Below, one piece after another: positions 30,694 through 50,494 of a DNA stretch of 64,000 nt. The position numbers were made by a program, and so were the translations under genes. The notes under the pieces were generated by a model. That model did not search any database. It was not told the origin of the DNA and saw only the letters and a list, made by a program, of their open reading frames with translations. The stretch is from positions 3,162,001-3,226,000 of the forward strand of contig NZ_AP027731.1 of assembly GCF_030296595.1 (NCBI RefSeq). Direction: 5' to 3'. This DNA comes from Naasia aerilata. Lineage in GTDB: Bacteria; Actinomycetota; Actinomycetes; Actinomycetales; Microbacteriaceae. The stretch's first letter is position 1; every line of letters starts with the position of its first letter.

Positions 30694-32176
30694 CCATCAC
30701 CACAGAGACCCGGGAGGTCCTGCTCGACGAGAGCGTCTTCGCGGGCAGGATCTACATCGACGGAGAGTGGGTGCCCGGCGCAGGCGGCGAGATCGCCTCG
30801 GTCGAGCCCGCTACCGGCGAGACGCTCGCCATGGTAGGGATCGCCGGCCCCGCCGACGTCGGCCGGGCCGCCGAGGGCGCGGCGCGAGCCCAGAAGGAGT
30901 GGGCGGCCACGCCGCACCCGGTGCGCTCCGCAGTGCTGCGTCGCGCGGGCCAGCTCTGGGAGCAGCACGCGGAGGAGATCTCGGGCTGGAACATCCGCGA
31001 GGTCGGCGCCATTCCCCCGCTCGCCGGGTTCGCCCTGCACGTCACGGCGGCCGAGTGCTATGAGGCGTCGGCACTCCCGTCGGCGCCCCTCGGCTCGATC
31101 CTCTCCAGCGAAGAGCCTCGTCTCTCCCTCGCTCAGCAGGTGCCGGTCGGGGTGGTCGCGGTCATCTCGCCCTTCAACGTGCCCCTGATCCTCGGCATCC
31201 GGGCCGTGGCGCCGGCCCTTGCCCTCGGCAACGCAGTGCTCCTCAAGCCCGACCCCCGCACGGTCATCACCGGCGGGGTCGCGATGGTGCGCATCTTCGA
31301 GGAGGCCGGTCTGCCGAAGGGCCTTCTGCAGCTGGTGCCCGGCGGCGCCGACGTCGGCGAGGCGCTCGTCACCGACCCGCGCGTGCGCGTGATCGCCTTC
31401 ACGGGCTCGACCCGCGCCGGCCGCATCGTCGGCGAGCTGGCCGGCCGCCACCTCAAGCGGGCCCACCTCGAGCTCGGCGGGAACTCCGCGTTCCTCATCC
31501 GGGCCGACGCCGACGTGGACAAGGCGGTGAACCTGGCGACCTGGGGAGCCTTCCTGCACCAGGGGCAGATATGCATGACGGTCGGCCGCCACATCGTGCA
31601 CGAGTCCGTGTTCGAGGAGTACGTGGAGAAGCTCGCGGCGAAGGCCGATTCGATGCACGTCGGCGACCCGGCAGCGGGTCAGGTGCACCTGGGCCCGCTC
31701 ATCGACGAGGTGCAGCGCGACCGCGTGCACACGCTCGTCCAGGACGCCGTCGCCCAGGGGCGCAGCTGCGCGCGGGCGGCACGTACGAGGGCCTGCTGTA
31801 CCGTCCGACCGTCCTCGCGAACACTCCGCGCACGGCGGCGGCCTACGCCGACGAGGTGTTCGGCCCGGTCGCGTCCGTGGTGTCGTACTCGACCGACGAC
31901 GAGGCCGTCGAACTGGCCTCGGAGGGCGAGTACGGGCTGTCGCTCGGCATCGTGACGGCCGACGCTCTGGCAGGGCTCGCGCTCGCGCAGCGGATCCCCA
32001 CCGGGATCGTGCACATCAACGACCAGACGGTCAACGACGAGGCGAACGCCCCGTTCGGCGGCACGGGCTCGTCGGGCACCGGGTCACGTCACGGCGGCGC
32101 CCAGGCGAACGTCGACGCCTTCACAGAGACGCGCTGGATCACCCTGCGCCGGGAGCCGGGCCAGTACCCGCTCTGA
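30690..32176 (+). CDS. Aldehyde dehydrogenase, benzaldehyde/vanillin-dehydrogenase-like (one-base frameshift)
   Basis: Second aldehyde dehydrogenase of the locus. Motifs: RIYIDGEWVPGAGGEI at the start, VGVVAVISPFNVPLILGIRA, AVLLKPDPRTVITGGVAM, IAFTGSTRAGRIVGELAG, the general-base Glu in HLELGGNSAFLI, and the catalytic Cys in HQGQICMTVGRHIVH. The frame breaks after VAQG. One G added at 31756-31759 restores AQLRAGGTYEGLLYRPTVL. The corrected length is 495 residues. The ATG at 30690 follows AGGAGGG and overlaps the epimerase stop. It ends 20 bases before a bidirectional terminator. It is not closely similar to the aldehyde dehydrogenase at 20736-22220, so the two may act on different aldehydes. 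Confidence 0.92.
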
Positions 32177-32195
32177 GCATCCCTGGTTAACGGCG

Positions 32196-32225
32196 AAAGG
32201 GCCGCCCCAAGTGGGGCGGCCCTTT
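32196..32225. terminator. rrn copy 1 terminator (also closes the catabolic operon)
   Basis: AAAGGGCCGCCCC, a 4-base loop, then GGGGCGGCCCTTT: a perfect 13-base stem flanked by A/T on both sides, so it can work in both directions. It lies after 5S on the minus strand and 20 bases after the aldehyde dehydrogenase on the plus strand. Confidence 0.9.
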
Positions 32226-32238
32226 GCTGTAAAAGGAG

Positions 32239-32355
32239 TCCGGCGGTGTCCTACTCTCCCACAGGGTCCCCCTGCAGTACCATCGGCGCTGAGAGTCTTA
32301 GCTTCCGGGTTCGGAATGTGACCGGGCGTTTCCCTCTCGCTATGGCCGCCGAAAC
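32239..32355 (-). rRNA. rrf: 5S ribosomal RNA, copy 1
   Basis: The minus strand reads GTTTCGGCGGCCATAGCG at the 5' end, with CCGAACCCGGAAGCTAAG in the conserved loop and ACACCGCCGGACT at the 3' end, which pairs with the 5' end. About 117 nt. Ends are approximate to a few bases. Confidence 0.93.
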
Positions 32356-32389
32356 ACTGTCGATGTTTCAGAAGTTCTAGCCCATCTCT

Positions 32390-32431
32390 GGTTTCGAGAC
32401 GCGCCCCGAGGGGCGCTCCTCAACCACCGAG
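32390..32431. repeat. Dispersed hairpin element in the 23S-5S spacer, copy A
   Basis: GGTTTCGAGACGCGCC... with inner stem GCGCCCC/GGGGCGC and outer stem GGTT (32390-32393) with AACC (32422-32425). A related element occurs at 38544-38585 with compensating changes in the outer stem. The word TTTCGAGACGC...GCTCCTCAACCACCG recurs in Microbacteriaceae genomes as I recall them. Confidence 0.6.
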
Positions 32432-32527
32432 ATGGTGCTGCGGTGTCCCGTACATCGGGAACCACAAAGTGGACGCGAGCAACAGTCGTGCGATTCATAC
32501 GCATTACTCTCTCGAAGAGAGTGTGTT

Positions 32528-37606
<5,079 letters not shown>

Positions 37607-38104
37607 GATGTCTGATAGCCAACCAGCGAACCGGCTGACAAACCATGTACCCGGCCACCCGGAATAGGGCGACACGAGCGAGTTGATTCTGACTAAAGAA
37701 CTGTCTACTGACAATTCATTTAATCCAAAGGAATTCTCAACACCCCACACTGCGTCTATTCAACACAGCCAGGATGACGAGGATAATTTGGCATTGACTT
37801 AGTGCACGCTGTTGAGTTCTCAAGGATCGGACGCACCACACTCCGACGGTTCGCCGGGGTCGTATGGGCAACTGATTCTGCGTTCGTGTGGAGCTGCGCT
37901 CAGCGCGCTCTTGCCGGTCGGACGGATCCGTTCGGCCGTGGAGAGCGTTACGCTCCCCCGAACAGCCCACTCAGACTACATCCGATCGGCGATCCCAGCA
38001 AGTCTGAACCAGACGAGCTGCGGTCGAACCAGAGGTTCTGAGTGAGTCCCGCTTGAGGCCGAGAAGCTCTTCCGCTTCCCGCACCTTTGGGGCGACGAGG
38101 AATT
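37607..38104 (-). promoter_or_regulatory. rrn copy 1 leader
   Basis: About 500 transcribed bases before 16S. It contains the TTGAGAACTCAAC element (37811-37823), which resembles the boxA/processing word of actinobacterial rrn leaders, and a GCTCTTC-rich hairpin near 38050-38090 shared with the copy 2 leader. Open frames here are not protein-like. Confidence 0.7.
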
Positions 38105-38133
38105 ACATTACGTGCCGATCGGACCCTCCGCAA
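38105..38133 (-). promoter_or_regulatory. rrn copy 1 promoter
   Basis: On the minus strand: -35 TTGCGG (38133-38128), 17-base spacer, -10 TAATGT (38110-38105). The same hexamers with the same spacing occur before copy 2, while the spacer sequence differs. This supports function. Confidence 0.75.
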
Positions 38134-38604
38134 CTCGCGACCGACCCGGGCGTGTCGTCGCTGTCGCCGCCTGCGCGGCGTGGCGGAACTGCGCGCATCC
38201 GAGGCGGTCACAGTGCCTTCGAGCTCCAGGAGTCGCGGGCGCCTGAGGCGGGTCCACGTGCTGGGAGTGATGCCGGCGGCGGCTTCTCCTGCACGATCGC
38301 CTGCGGCTGCTCCAATGCTGGTGCCGCAGTGCGGTTCCGGTGGGATGTCCGCCGGGAGTCGGGATCACCGGGCGGTGAAAGCGTCCTCCCCGGCGTAAGC
38401 GCCTCGAGTTCCCTGCAGCTGCCCCTCGGCGATGCGTTCGCAGAGAGCGGAGAGCCGGCCCATCGCACTCGTCGACTGGGAGGGTCCGGCTCCGGCGATG
38501 TCGGCTCGGATGTGTCACCTCCCTCTCGAGGTGGCGGCGGCCTGATTTCGAGACGCGCCTGCGGCGCTCCTCAATCATCGGTTGAGGGGGTCATGCGGGC
38601 GGTG
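38134..38604. other. Unassigned 0.47-kb stretch between the rrn units
   Basis: No recognisable gene. Minus-strand frames are open for up to 150 codons but are Arg/His-rich and resemble no family I know. A short stretch (ALCERIAEGQLQGTRG) looks slightly protein-like and could be a remnant of a gene end. It ends in dispersed hairpin element copy B. Confidence 0.5.
38544..38585. repeat. Dispersed hairpin element, copy B
   Basis: GATTTCGAGACGCGCCTGCG... with inner stem GCGCC/GGCGC and outer stem GATT (38544-38547) with AATC (38573-38576). Compared with copy A the outer pairs changed together (GGTT/AACC to GATT/AATC), which is evidence for a selected RNA or DNA hairpin. Confidence 0.6.
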
Positions 38605-38615
38605 GGTTAACGGCG

Positions 38616-38645
38616 AAAGGGCCGCCCCAAGTGGGGCGGCCCTTT
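38616..38645. terminator. rrn copy 2 terminator
   Basis: Identical 13-base-stem hairpin to that at 32196-32225, after the second 5S gene. Confidence 0.9.
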
Positions 38646-38658
38646 GCTGTAAAAGGAG

Positions 38659-38775
38659 TCCGGCGGTGTCCTACTCTCCCACAGGGTCCCCCTGCAGTAC
38701 CATCGGCGCTGAGAGTCTTAGCTTCCGGGTTCGGAATGTGACCGGGCGTTTCCCTCTCGCTATGGCCGCCGAAAC
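38659..38775 (-). rRNA. rrf: 5S ribosomal RNA, copy 2
   Basis: Identical to copy 1 at 32239-32355. Confidence 0.93.
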
Positions 38776-38809
38776 ACTGTCGATGTTTCAGAAGTTCTAG
38801 CCCATCTCT

Positions 38810-38851
38810 GGTTTCGAGACGCGCCCCGAGGGGCGCTCCTCAACCACCGAG
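38810..38851. repeat. Dispersed hairpin element, copy C (in the second 23S-5S spacer)
   Basis: Identical to copy A because it lies inside the duplicated rrn unit. Confidence 0.6.
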
Positions 38852-38947
38852 ATGGTGCTGCGGTGTCCCGTACATCGGGAACCACAAAGTGGACGCGAGC
38901 AACAGTCGTGCGATTCATACGCATTACTCTCTCGAAGAGAGTGTGTT

Positions 38948-44027
<5,080 letters not shown>

Positions 44028-44460
44028 GATGTCTGATAGCCAACCAGCGAACCGGCTGACAAACCATGTACCCGGCCACCCGGAATAGGGCGACACGAGC
44101 GAGTTGATTCTGACTAAAGAACTGTCTACTGACAATTCATTTAATCCAAAGGAATTCTCAACACCCCACCGAAGCAGGATGACGAGGATAATTTGGCATT
44201 GACTTAGTGCACGCTGTTGAGTTCTCAAGGATCGGACGCCTTACGTCCTCCGCCTCGCGGCTTCGGCCCGTGGGCAACTTGTCCAACTTACCTTCTCAAT
44301 CCGCGCCGGTCAAACCGGCTGCTTCTCTCGAAGTTCCCCTCCCAGCCCGATCGGCACGCCTCAGAAGAGGCTTCCAGAGCCGGAGCGTTGTGGGGGTTGT
44401 GTCCCGCTTGAGGCCGGGGAGCTCTTCGGCTCTCCCGCACCTTTGGGGCGACGTGGAACA
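44028..44460 (-). promoter_or_regulatory. rrn copy 2 leader
   Basis: Shares with the copy 1 leader the 65-base block at 44175-44239 with the TTGAGAACTCAAC word, and the CCGCTTGAGGCCG/CTTTGGGGCGACG segment near the promoter. The part between them is diverged. Confidence 0.7.
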
Positions 44461-44489
44461 ACATTACGTTCCTGTTTCGGGCTCCGCAA
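44461..44489 (-). promoter_or_regulatory. rrn copy 2 promoter
   Basis: -35 TTGCGG (44489-44484), 17-base spacer, -10 TAATGT (44466-44461). Same hexamers and spacing as the copy 1 promoter. Confidence 0.75.
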
Positions 44490-44608
44490 CTTTCCCGAAA
44501 CCCGGGCGTGTCATCGGGATTCGCATCTTCGACCGCACGCCGGTCGCGGGTCACTGGACCCGCTGCCCGGCATGGGTTCAGCGCTTCTCCGCCGCGGATA
44601 TCCCCTGG

Positions 44609-45909
44609 TCAGGCTGTCTCGAGGAAGACGCCCGCGAGCGTGCGCTTCCCCGCCGCAGCACCGCCACTCCCCCGGGCAGCGCGTTCTCCCCCACCGCGGC
44701 GGAGTCGGTGGCGACCTTGACGTTGTTGAGGTGGACGCCGCCCTGGGCGATGGCCCGGCGGGCCTCGCTCAGGCTGCTGCAGAGTCCGGTGTCGACGAGC
44801 GCCTGCGCCACGGTCGTCGAGCCGAGCGTCGTGGTGTTCGGGATCTCCCGCAGCGCGCCCGCCAGCACCGCGGGATCGAGGGCGGACAGGTCACCCTGAC
44901 CGAACAGCGCCTCGGACGCGGCGATCACGGCGTCCGCCGCCTCCTCCCCGTGGACCAGGGCAGTCACCTCACGCGCCAGCCGTCGCTGCGCCTCCCGGCG
45001 GAAGGGCTCGTCGGCGACGGCGCGCTCGAGACGCTCGATCTCCTCGCGCGTCAGGAACGTGAAGATCTTCAGTCGCTCGATCACATCCGCGTCGTCGGTG
45101 TTGAGCCAGAACTGGTACATGGCGTACGGGCTCGTGAGCAGCGGATCCAGCCAGATCGCGTTGCCCTCGCTCTTCCCGAACTTGGTGCCGTCCGAGTTCG
45201 TGATGAGCGGGGTGCCGATCGCGTGGGCGGAGGCGCCCTCCACGCGGTGGATGAGATCCGTGCCGCTCGTGAGGTTGCCCCACTGGTCGCTGCCACCGGT
45301 CTGCAGCACGCAGCCGTAGGTGCGGTAGAGCTCGAGGAAGTCGAGTCCCTGCAGGATCTGGTAGCTGAACTCCGTGTAGCTGATCCCCGCGTCGGAGTTG
45401 AGCCGGGCGCTGACGGCTTCCTTCTTCAGCATGGTGCCCACCCGGTAGTGCTTCCCGATGTCGCGGAGGAAGTCGATCGCCGACATCGGCGCGGTCCAGT
45501 CCAGGTTGTTGACCATCCGGGCGGGATTGTCCCCGTCGAAGGCCAGGAAGCGCTGGATCTGGGCCCGAAGGTAGCCGACCCACTCGGCGACGGTCTCCTT
45601 GGTGTTCAGCGTGCGCTCGGCGCTCGGCCGCGGATCGCCGACGAGCCCCGTGGACCCGCCCACCAGGCCGATGGCCGAGTGCCCGGCGAGCTGGAGCCGG
45701 CGCATGGTCAGCAGCTGCACGAGGTTCCCGAGATGCAGGCTCGGCGCCGTGGGGTCGAAGCCGCAGTAGAACGCGATCGGCGGGCCCGCCAGAAGGGTGC
45801 GGAGCTCGTCCTGATCGGTGGACACCGCGACGAGGCCGCGCCAGAGGAGCTCGTCCCAGACGGACGGGAAGGACGGGTCATTGGACTGCGAGCTGAGGTC
45901 GGCGGACAC
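44609..45909 (-). CDS. tyrS: Tyrosyl-tRNA synthetase (one-base frameshift near the 3' end)
   Basis: Class I aminoacyl-tRNA synthetase charging tRNA-Tyr. The HIGH-like motif is FDPTAPSLHLGNLVQLL, tyrosine binding is YQILQGLDFLELYRTYGCVLQTGGSDQWGN, here given as two adjacent parts (YQILQGLDF; GGSDQWGNLTSG), and the KMSKS-like loop is DGTKFGKSEGNAIWL. The C-terminal S4 domain is SSLSEARRAIAQGGVHLNNV. As written, the frame runs to 44578 with an unrelated tail. One G added to the run at 44648-44651 gives VLRRGKRTLAGVFLETA and a stop at 44609, for 433 residues. The start is a GTG at 45907-45909. It lies just downstream of the rrn copy 2 promoter and is transcribed the same way. Confidence 0.94.
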
Positions 45910-45972
45910 GCCTTTACGCTAGCAATCCGCGCCCACAAGGTCCGGAGCTTACGAGCCTGATGATCATGCCTA

Positions 45973-46010
45973 CAAGCTTGACCTACCGTAGCGCAATGCG
46001 CCAAGCTTGA
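45973..46010. promoter_or_regulatory. Direct repeats CAAGCTTGA in the tyrS/satD-like intergenic region
   Basis: CAAGCTTGA occurs at 45973-45981 and 46002-46010, each containing the palindrome CAAGCTTG, 29 bases apart and just before the GTG of the SatD-like gene. It could be an operator for the helix-turn-helix protein encoded next. TTGACC (45978-45983) overlaps the first repeat as a possible -35. Confidence 0.45.
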
Positions 46011-46013
46011 GTC

Positions 46014-46648
46014 GTGTTCGTTCTCACCGCCGACCAGGTCGACAGCCGCCACGATACCGATCGTGTCGCGGGCGCGCTCGCCTGGCTTCTCGATGCCTAC
46101 GGCGACGAGCTGGTCCTGCCCCCGACCGCAACGCCGGTGATGAGCTGCAGGCCATGACGGCATCGGCCTCCACGGCCCTCGATGCCGCCCTCGCGCTCGC
46201 CCGCACCGGTCATTGGAGCGTGGGACTGGGAGTCGGGACCGTGCGGATGCCGCTGCCGACCACCGTCCGGGAGGCATCGGGACCGGCCTTCATCGCCGCC
46301 CGGGCCGCAGTGGATGCGGCCAAGAAGGCGGCGCACCGATTCTGGCTGGCGGCGGAGGCCCGCGGCCTCCTCGACGACACCCAGGTGCGCGCCCTGATCG
46401 AGCTCGTGCTCACCGTCCGATCGCGCCGATCCGAGGAGGGCTGGGCGGTGGTCGACCTTCTTCGGGAAGGACACAACCAGGCGTCCGCAGCGGCTCGCCT
46501 CGGCATCACGCCGCAGGCCGTGAGCCTCCGGCTCTCCGCGGCGCACTGGCGTGTGGAGGAGGCCGCGCTCCCCGCTCTCGTCCTACTGTTGGAAGACCTC
46601 GACCGCGGGGTCAGCGACTCGGCGGCCCCTCTTCCAGGAGCCTCATGA
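46014..46648 (+). CDS. SatD-like DNA-binding protein (one-base frameshift)
   Basis: The N-terminus (VFVLTADQVDSRHDTDRVAG) resembles the nucleotide-cyclase-like fold of the SatD family, with the family word GDELQAM in the first third and ASGPAFIAARAAVDAAKKAA in the middle. The C-terminus has a helix-turn-helix (NQASAAARLGITPQAVSLRL). The N-terminal frame starts at GTG 46014. One C added to the run at 46119-46123 joins it to the rest, for 211 residues. The stop overlaps the next gene (ATGA). SatD was first linked to acid tolerance in streptococci, but no biochemical role is established, so the product name is only a family label. Confidence 0.7.
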
Positions 46649-47196
46649 TCCCCTCAGTCCTCGCGGTGCTCTACGTCGTGCTCCTGGTGCTGGCGGCCGC
46701 GGCCGCCGCGGGCCTCAGCGTCGCCGCATGGTGGCGGCCTACTCCGCCCCTCGTCTACGCGTCGGTCGCAGCGGTCGCGGCGGCGCTCCTCCTGTCCGCC
46801 GTGCCGGCCGGGGACCCCGGATTCGCCGTGGATGCGCTGATCACAGTGCTCGCTCTCGCCGCGGCGATCGTCGGCGGCGGGCCCGCTGCCACGACGGCCC
46901 TCCGCATGGCCACGCGCGGATCGGTGGCCGACGGCGACCACGGCGGCATCATCCAGGACGGCAGCGAGGTGCTGCGCGGCGGCACGGCGATCGGGCTGCT
47001 GGAGCGCCTCGCCGTCGCCGCGGTCATCATTGCGGGCTTCCCGGAGGGGCTCGCCGTGATCGTCGCGATCAAGGGCGTAGGCCGCTTCACCGAGCTGGAC
47101 GCGGCCGCGCCCCGCGAGCGGTTCATCATCGGCACGTTCGCGAGCCTCATCTGGGCGGCCGCCTGCGCCGGTATCGCGGTGCTGGCCCGCGCCTGA
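46645..47196 (+). CDS. Small integral membrane protein coupled to the SatD-like gene
   Basis: A 183-residue protein with about five hydrophobic segments (LAVLYVVLLVLAAAAAAGLS, VYASVAAVAAALLLSAVPAG, ALITVLALAAAIVGGGPAAT, and two near the C-terminus). Between them is a conserved-looking cytoplasmic loop, IIQDGSEVLRGGTAIGLLER. It starts inside the SatD-like stop codon, so the two are made together, a pairing seen in other Actinobacteria. I do not recognise an enzymatic motif. A regulator-membrane sensor pair is plausible but unproven. Confidence 0.7.
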   Translation: MIPSVLAVLYVVLLVLAAAAAAGLSVAAWWRPTPPLVYASVAAVAAALLLSAVPAGDPGFAVDALITVLALAAAIVGGGPAATTALRMATRGSVADGDHGGIIQDGSEVLRGGTAIGLLERLAVAAVIIAGFPEGLAVIVAIKGVGRFTELDAAAPRERFIIGTFASLIWAAACAGIAVLARA

Positions 47197-47222
47197 CCGC
47201 GACGCCTCCGGTCGACCGCGGG

Positions 47223-47270
47223 GAAACCGCCTCAGCGCGGGTGTCAGTGCACCCGCGGAATGGCGGTTTC
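47223..47270. terminator. Bipartite hairpin between convergent genes
   Basis: Outer stem GAAACCGCC (47223-47231) with GGCGGTTTC (47262-47270), inner stem CGCGGGTG (47236-47243) with CACCCGCG (47250-47257). The stems nest to form one long hairpin between the convergent membrane protein and glycosylase genes. Likely a bidirectional terminator. Confidence 0.75.
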
Positions 47271-47286
47271 ACCCGCGCCAGCCGGA

Positions 47287-47912
47287 TCAGCCGCGAGGCG
47301 GACGGGGTGCCGCGGCCTTGTACGGCGACACCGTGGGGTCACCGAGCACCCAGAACCGCCACGGCGTCTCCGCGCCGCCCGGCTGGGCGATTCCCGTCCG
47401 CGGGCCGACTCCCACCTGCTCCGCCCCGAGGGGCGCCTCGGGCAGCTGCAGCGTGACGCGTGACGCCGGATCGAAGAGGTCGAGCCCGTAGTCGCCCAGC
47501 TCGATCCCGAGCGCGACGCAGAGCCGGGCGGGTCCCTGCGCGAGGTCCTTCCGCGCGCGGCTGGTCGTCCGGCGTGAGCGCGCCAGCTCCTCGCCCTCGA
47601 GGATCTCGCCCGCGCGGAACAGGATCCCGGCAGCGCGTCCCTCGGGCAGGCACACGACGTTGGCGCACACGTGCATCCCGTAGGTGAAGTAGGTGTACAG
47701 GTGCCCGGGCGGCCCGAACATCACCGCGTTGCGCTTGCTGGGACCGCGGTGCGCGTGGGATCCCGGGTCCTCGCCCTCCCCGGAGTACGCCTCCACCTCC
47801 GTGAGCCGGAGCGACACGGTGCCGTCCGCGCCGCGGCAGCGAAGGATGCCGCCGAGCAGGAGCGGAGCCACGACCTCCGCGGGCTGGGCGAGGAGCGACC
47901 GCGGACTGTCGC

Positions 47913-47916
<4 letters not shown>
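47287..47916 (-). CDS. DNA-3-methyladenine glycosylase (AAG/MPG family; start uncertain)
   Basis: Removes 3-methyladenine and other alkylated or deaminated purines in base excision repair. Typical blocks are VAPLLLGGILRCRGADG, the active-site LTEVEAYSGEGEDPGSHAHR, RNAVMFGPPGHLYTYFTYGM with the intercalating Tyr, and HVCANVVCLPEGRAAGILFRAGE. About 209 residues from the first plausible codon, a CTG at 47914-47916 (LSDSPRSLLAQPAEVV). No ATG, GTG or TTG exists in frame nearer than the GTG at 48000, which would give a long Arg-rich, non-conserved leader. A small indel at the start or a rare CTG start are both possible. Upstream is a 42-residue membrane ORF that overlaps this start. Confidence 0.88.
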
Positions 47917-49531
<1,615 letters not shown>

Positions 49532-49570
49532 TCACCGCCGCTGGAGCGGCCGGACCAGGACGGCGGGGCG

Positions 49571-50494
49571 TCACTGCTGCTGGAGCAGCCAGACCAGCAG
49601 GGCCTTCTGGGCGTGCAGGCGGTTCTCCGCCTCGTCCCAGACGACGCTCTGCGGACCGTCGATCACCGACGCGTCCACCTCGTAGCCGCGGTCGGCGGGG
49701 AGGCAGTGCAGGAACAGCGCGCCGTCTGCGGCCGCCGCCATCAGCTCCGGCGTCACCTTGTACCCGCCCAGGGAGCGGATGCGCTCCGCCTTCTCGTCCT
49801 CGCGCCCCATGGACACCCAGGTGTCTGTGACGACGACGTCCGCACCGCCGACGGCGGCGAGGGGGTCGGCGAGCACTGCCACGGATCCGCCCGTCTGCTC
49901 GGCGATGGCGATGGCATCGGCGACGACGCTCTCTGCCGGCTCGTAGTCGAGCGGCGCCCCGATGCGGATGTTCATGCCGGCCGTCGCGCCCGCCAGCAGG
50001 TAGGACTGCGCCATGTTGCTCGCTCCGTCGCCGAGGAATGCGACCGTGAGGCCCGCCAGGGTCCCCCGGTGCTCGCGGATCGTCAGCAGGTCGGCGAGGA
50101 GCTGGCAAGGGTGGAAGTCGTCGGAGAGCGCATTGACGACCGGCACGGTGGTCCCCTCCGCCATCTCCTCGAGGCCGGCCTGGGCGTAGGTGCGCCACAC
50201 GATGGCGGCGACCTGGCGCTCGAGGACCCGCGCGGTGTCGCTCGGCGACTCCTTGCCGCCGAGCTGGCTGTTGGCGGTCGAGATGATGAGCGGGCTGCCG
50301 CCGAGATCGGCGATGCCGACCGCGAAGGACACCCGGGTCCTGGTCGAGGACTTGTCGAAGATGACGGCCACCGTCTGGGGCCCGGCGAGCGGCTTCTGCG
50401 CGAACCGGTCGCGCTTGACCTCGACCGCGAGGTCGAGGATGGTGGCCTGCTCGTCCGGGCTCAGGTCGTCGTCGCGCAGGAAGTGGCGGGTCAT
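49571..50494 (-). CDS. argF: Ornithine carbamoyltransferase
   Basis: Converts ornithine and carbamoyl phosphate to citrulline. A 307-residue protein with the carbamoyl phosphate motif FDKSSTRTRVSFAVG, the NALSDDFHPCQLLADLLT block, VTDTWVSMGREDEKAER, and the ornithine-binding FLHCLPADRGYEVD. Length and motifs are complete. Its start overlaps the argD stop by four bases, and argH follows about 80 bases downstream. Confidence 0.97.
   Translation of the reverse strand: MTRHFLRDDDLSPDEQATILDLAVEVKRDRFAQKPLAGPQTVAVIFDKSSTRTRVSFAVGIADLGGSPLIISTANSQLGGKESPSDTARVLERQVAAIVWRTYAQAGLEEMAEGTTVPVVNALSDDFHPCQLLADLLTIREHRGTLAGLTVAFLGDGASNMAQSYLLAGATAGMNIRIGAPLDYEPAESVVADAIAIAEQTGGSVAVLADPLAAVGGADVVVTDTWVSMGREDEKAERIRSLGGYKVTPELMAAAADGALFLHCLPADRGYEVDASVIDGPQSVVWDEAENRLHAQKALLVWLLQQQ

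Noticed and set aside
44578-44650. Alternative C-terminal tail of TyrRS (SARSRASSSRQPDQGISAAEKR-like)
   Set aside because: The tail has no match to the S4 domain end. Adding one G gives RRGKRTLAGVFLETA, the expected ending.
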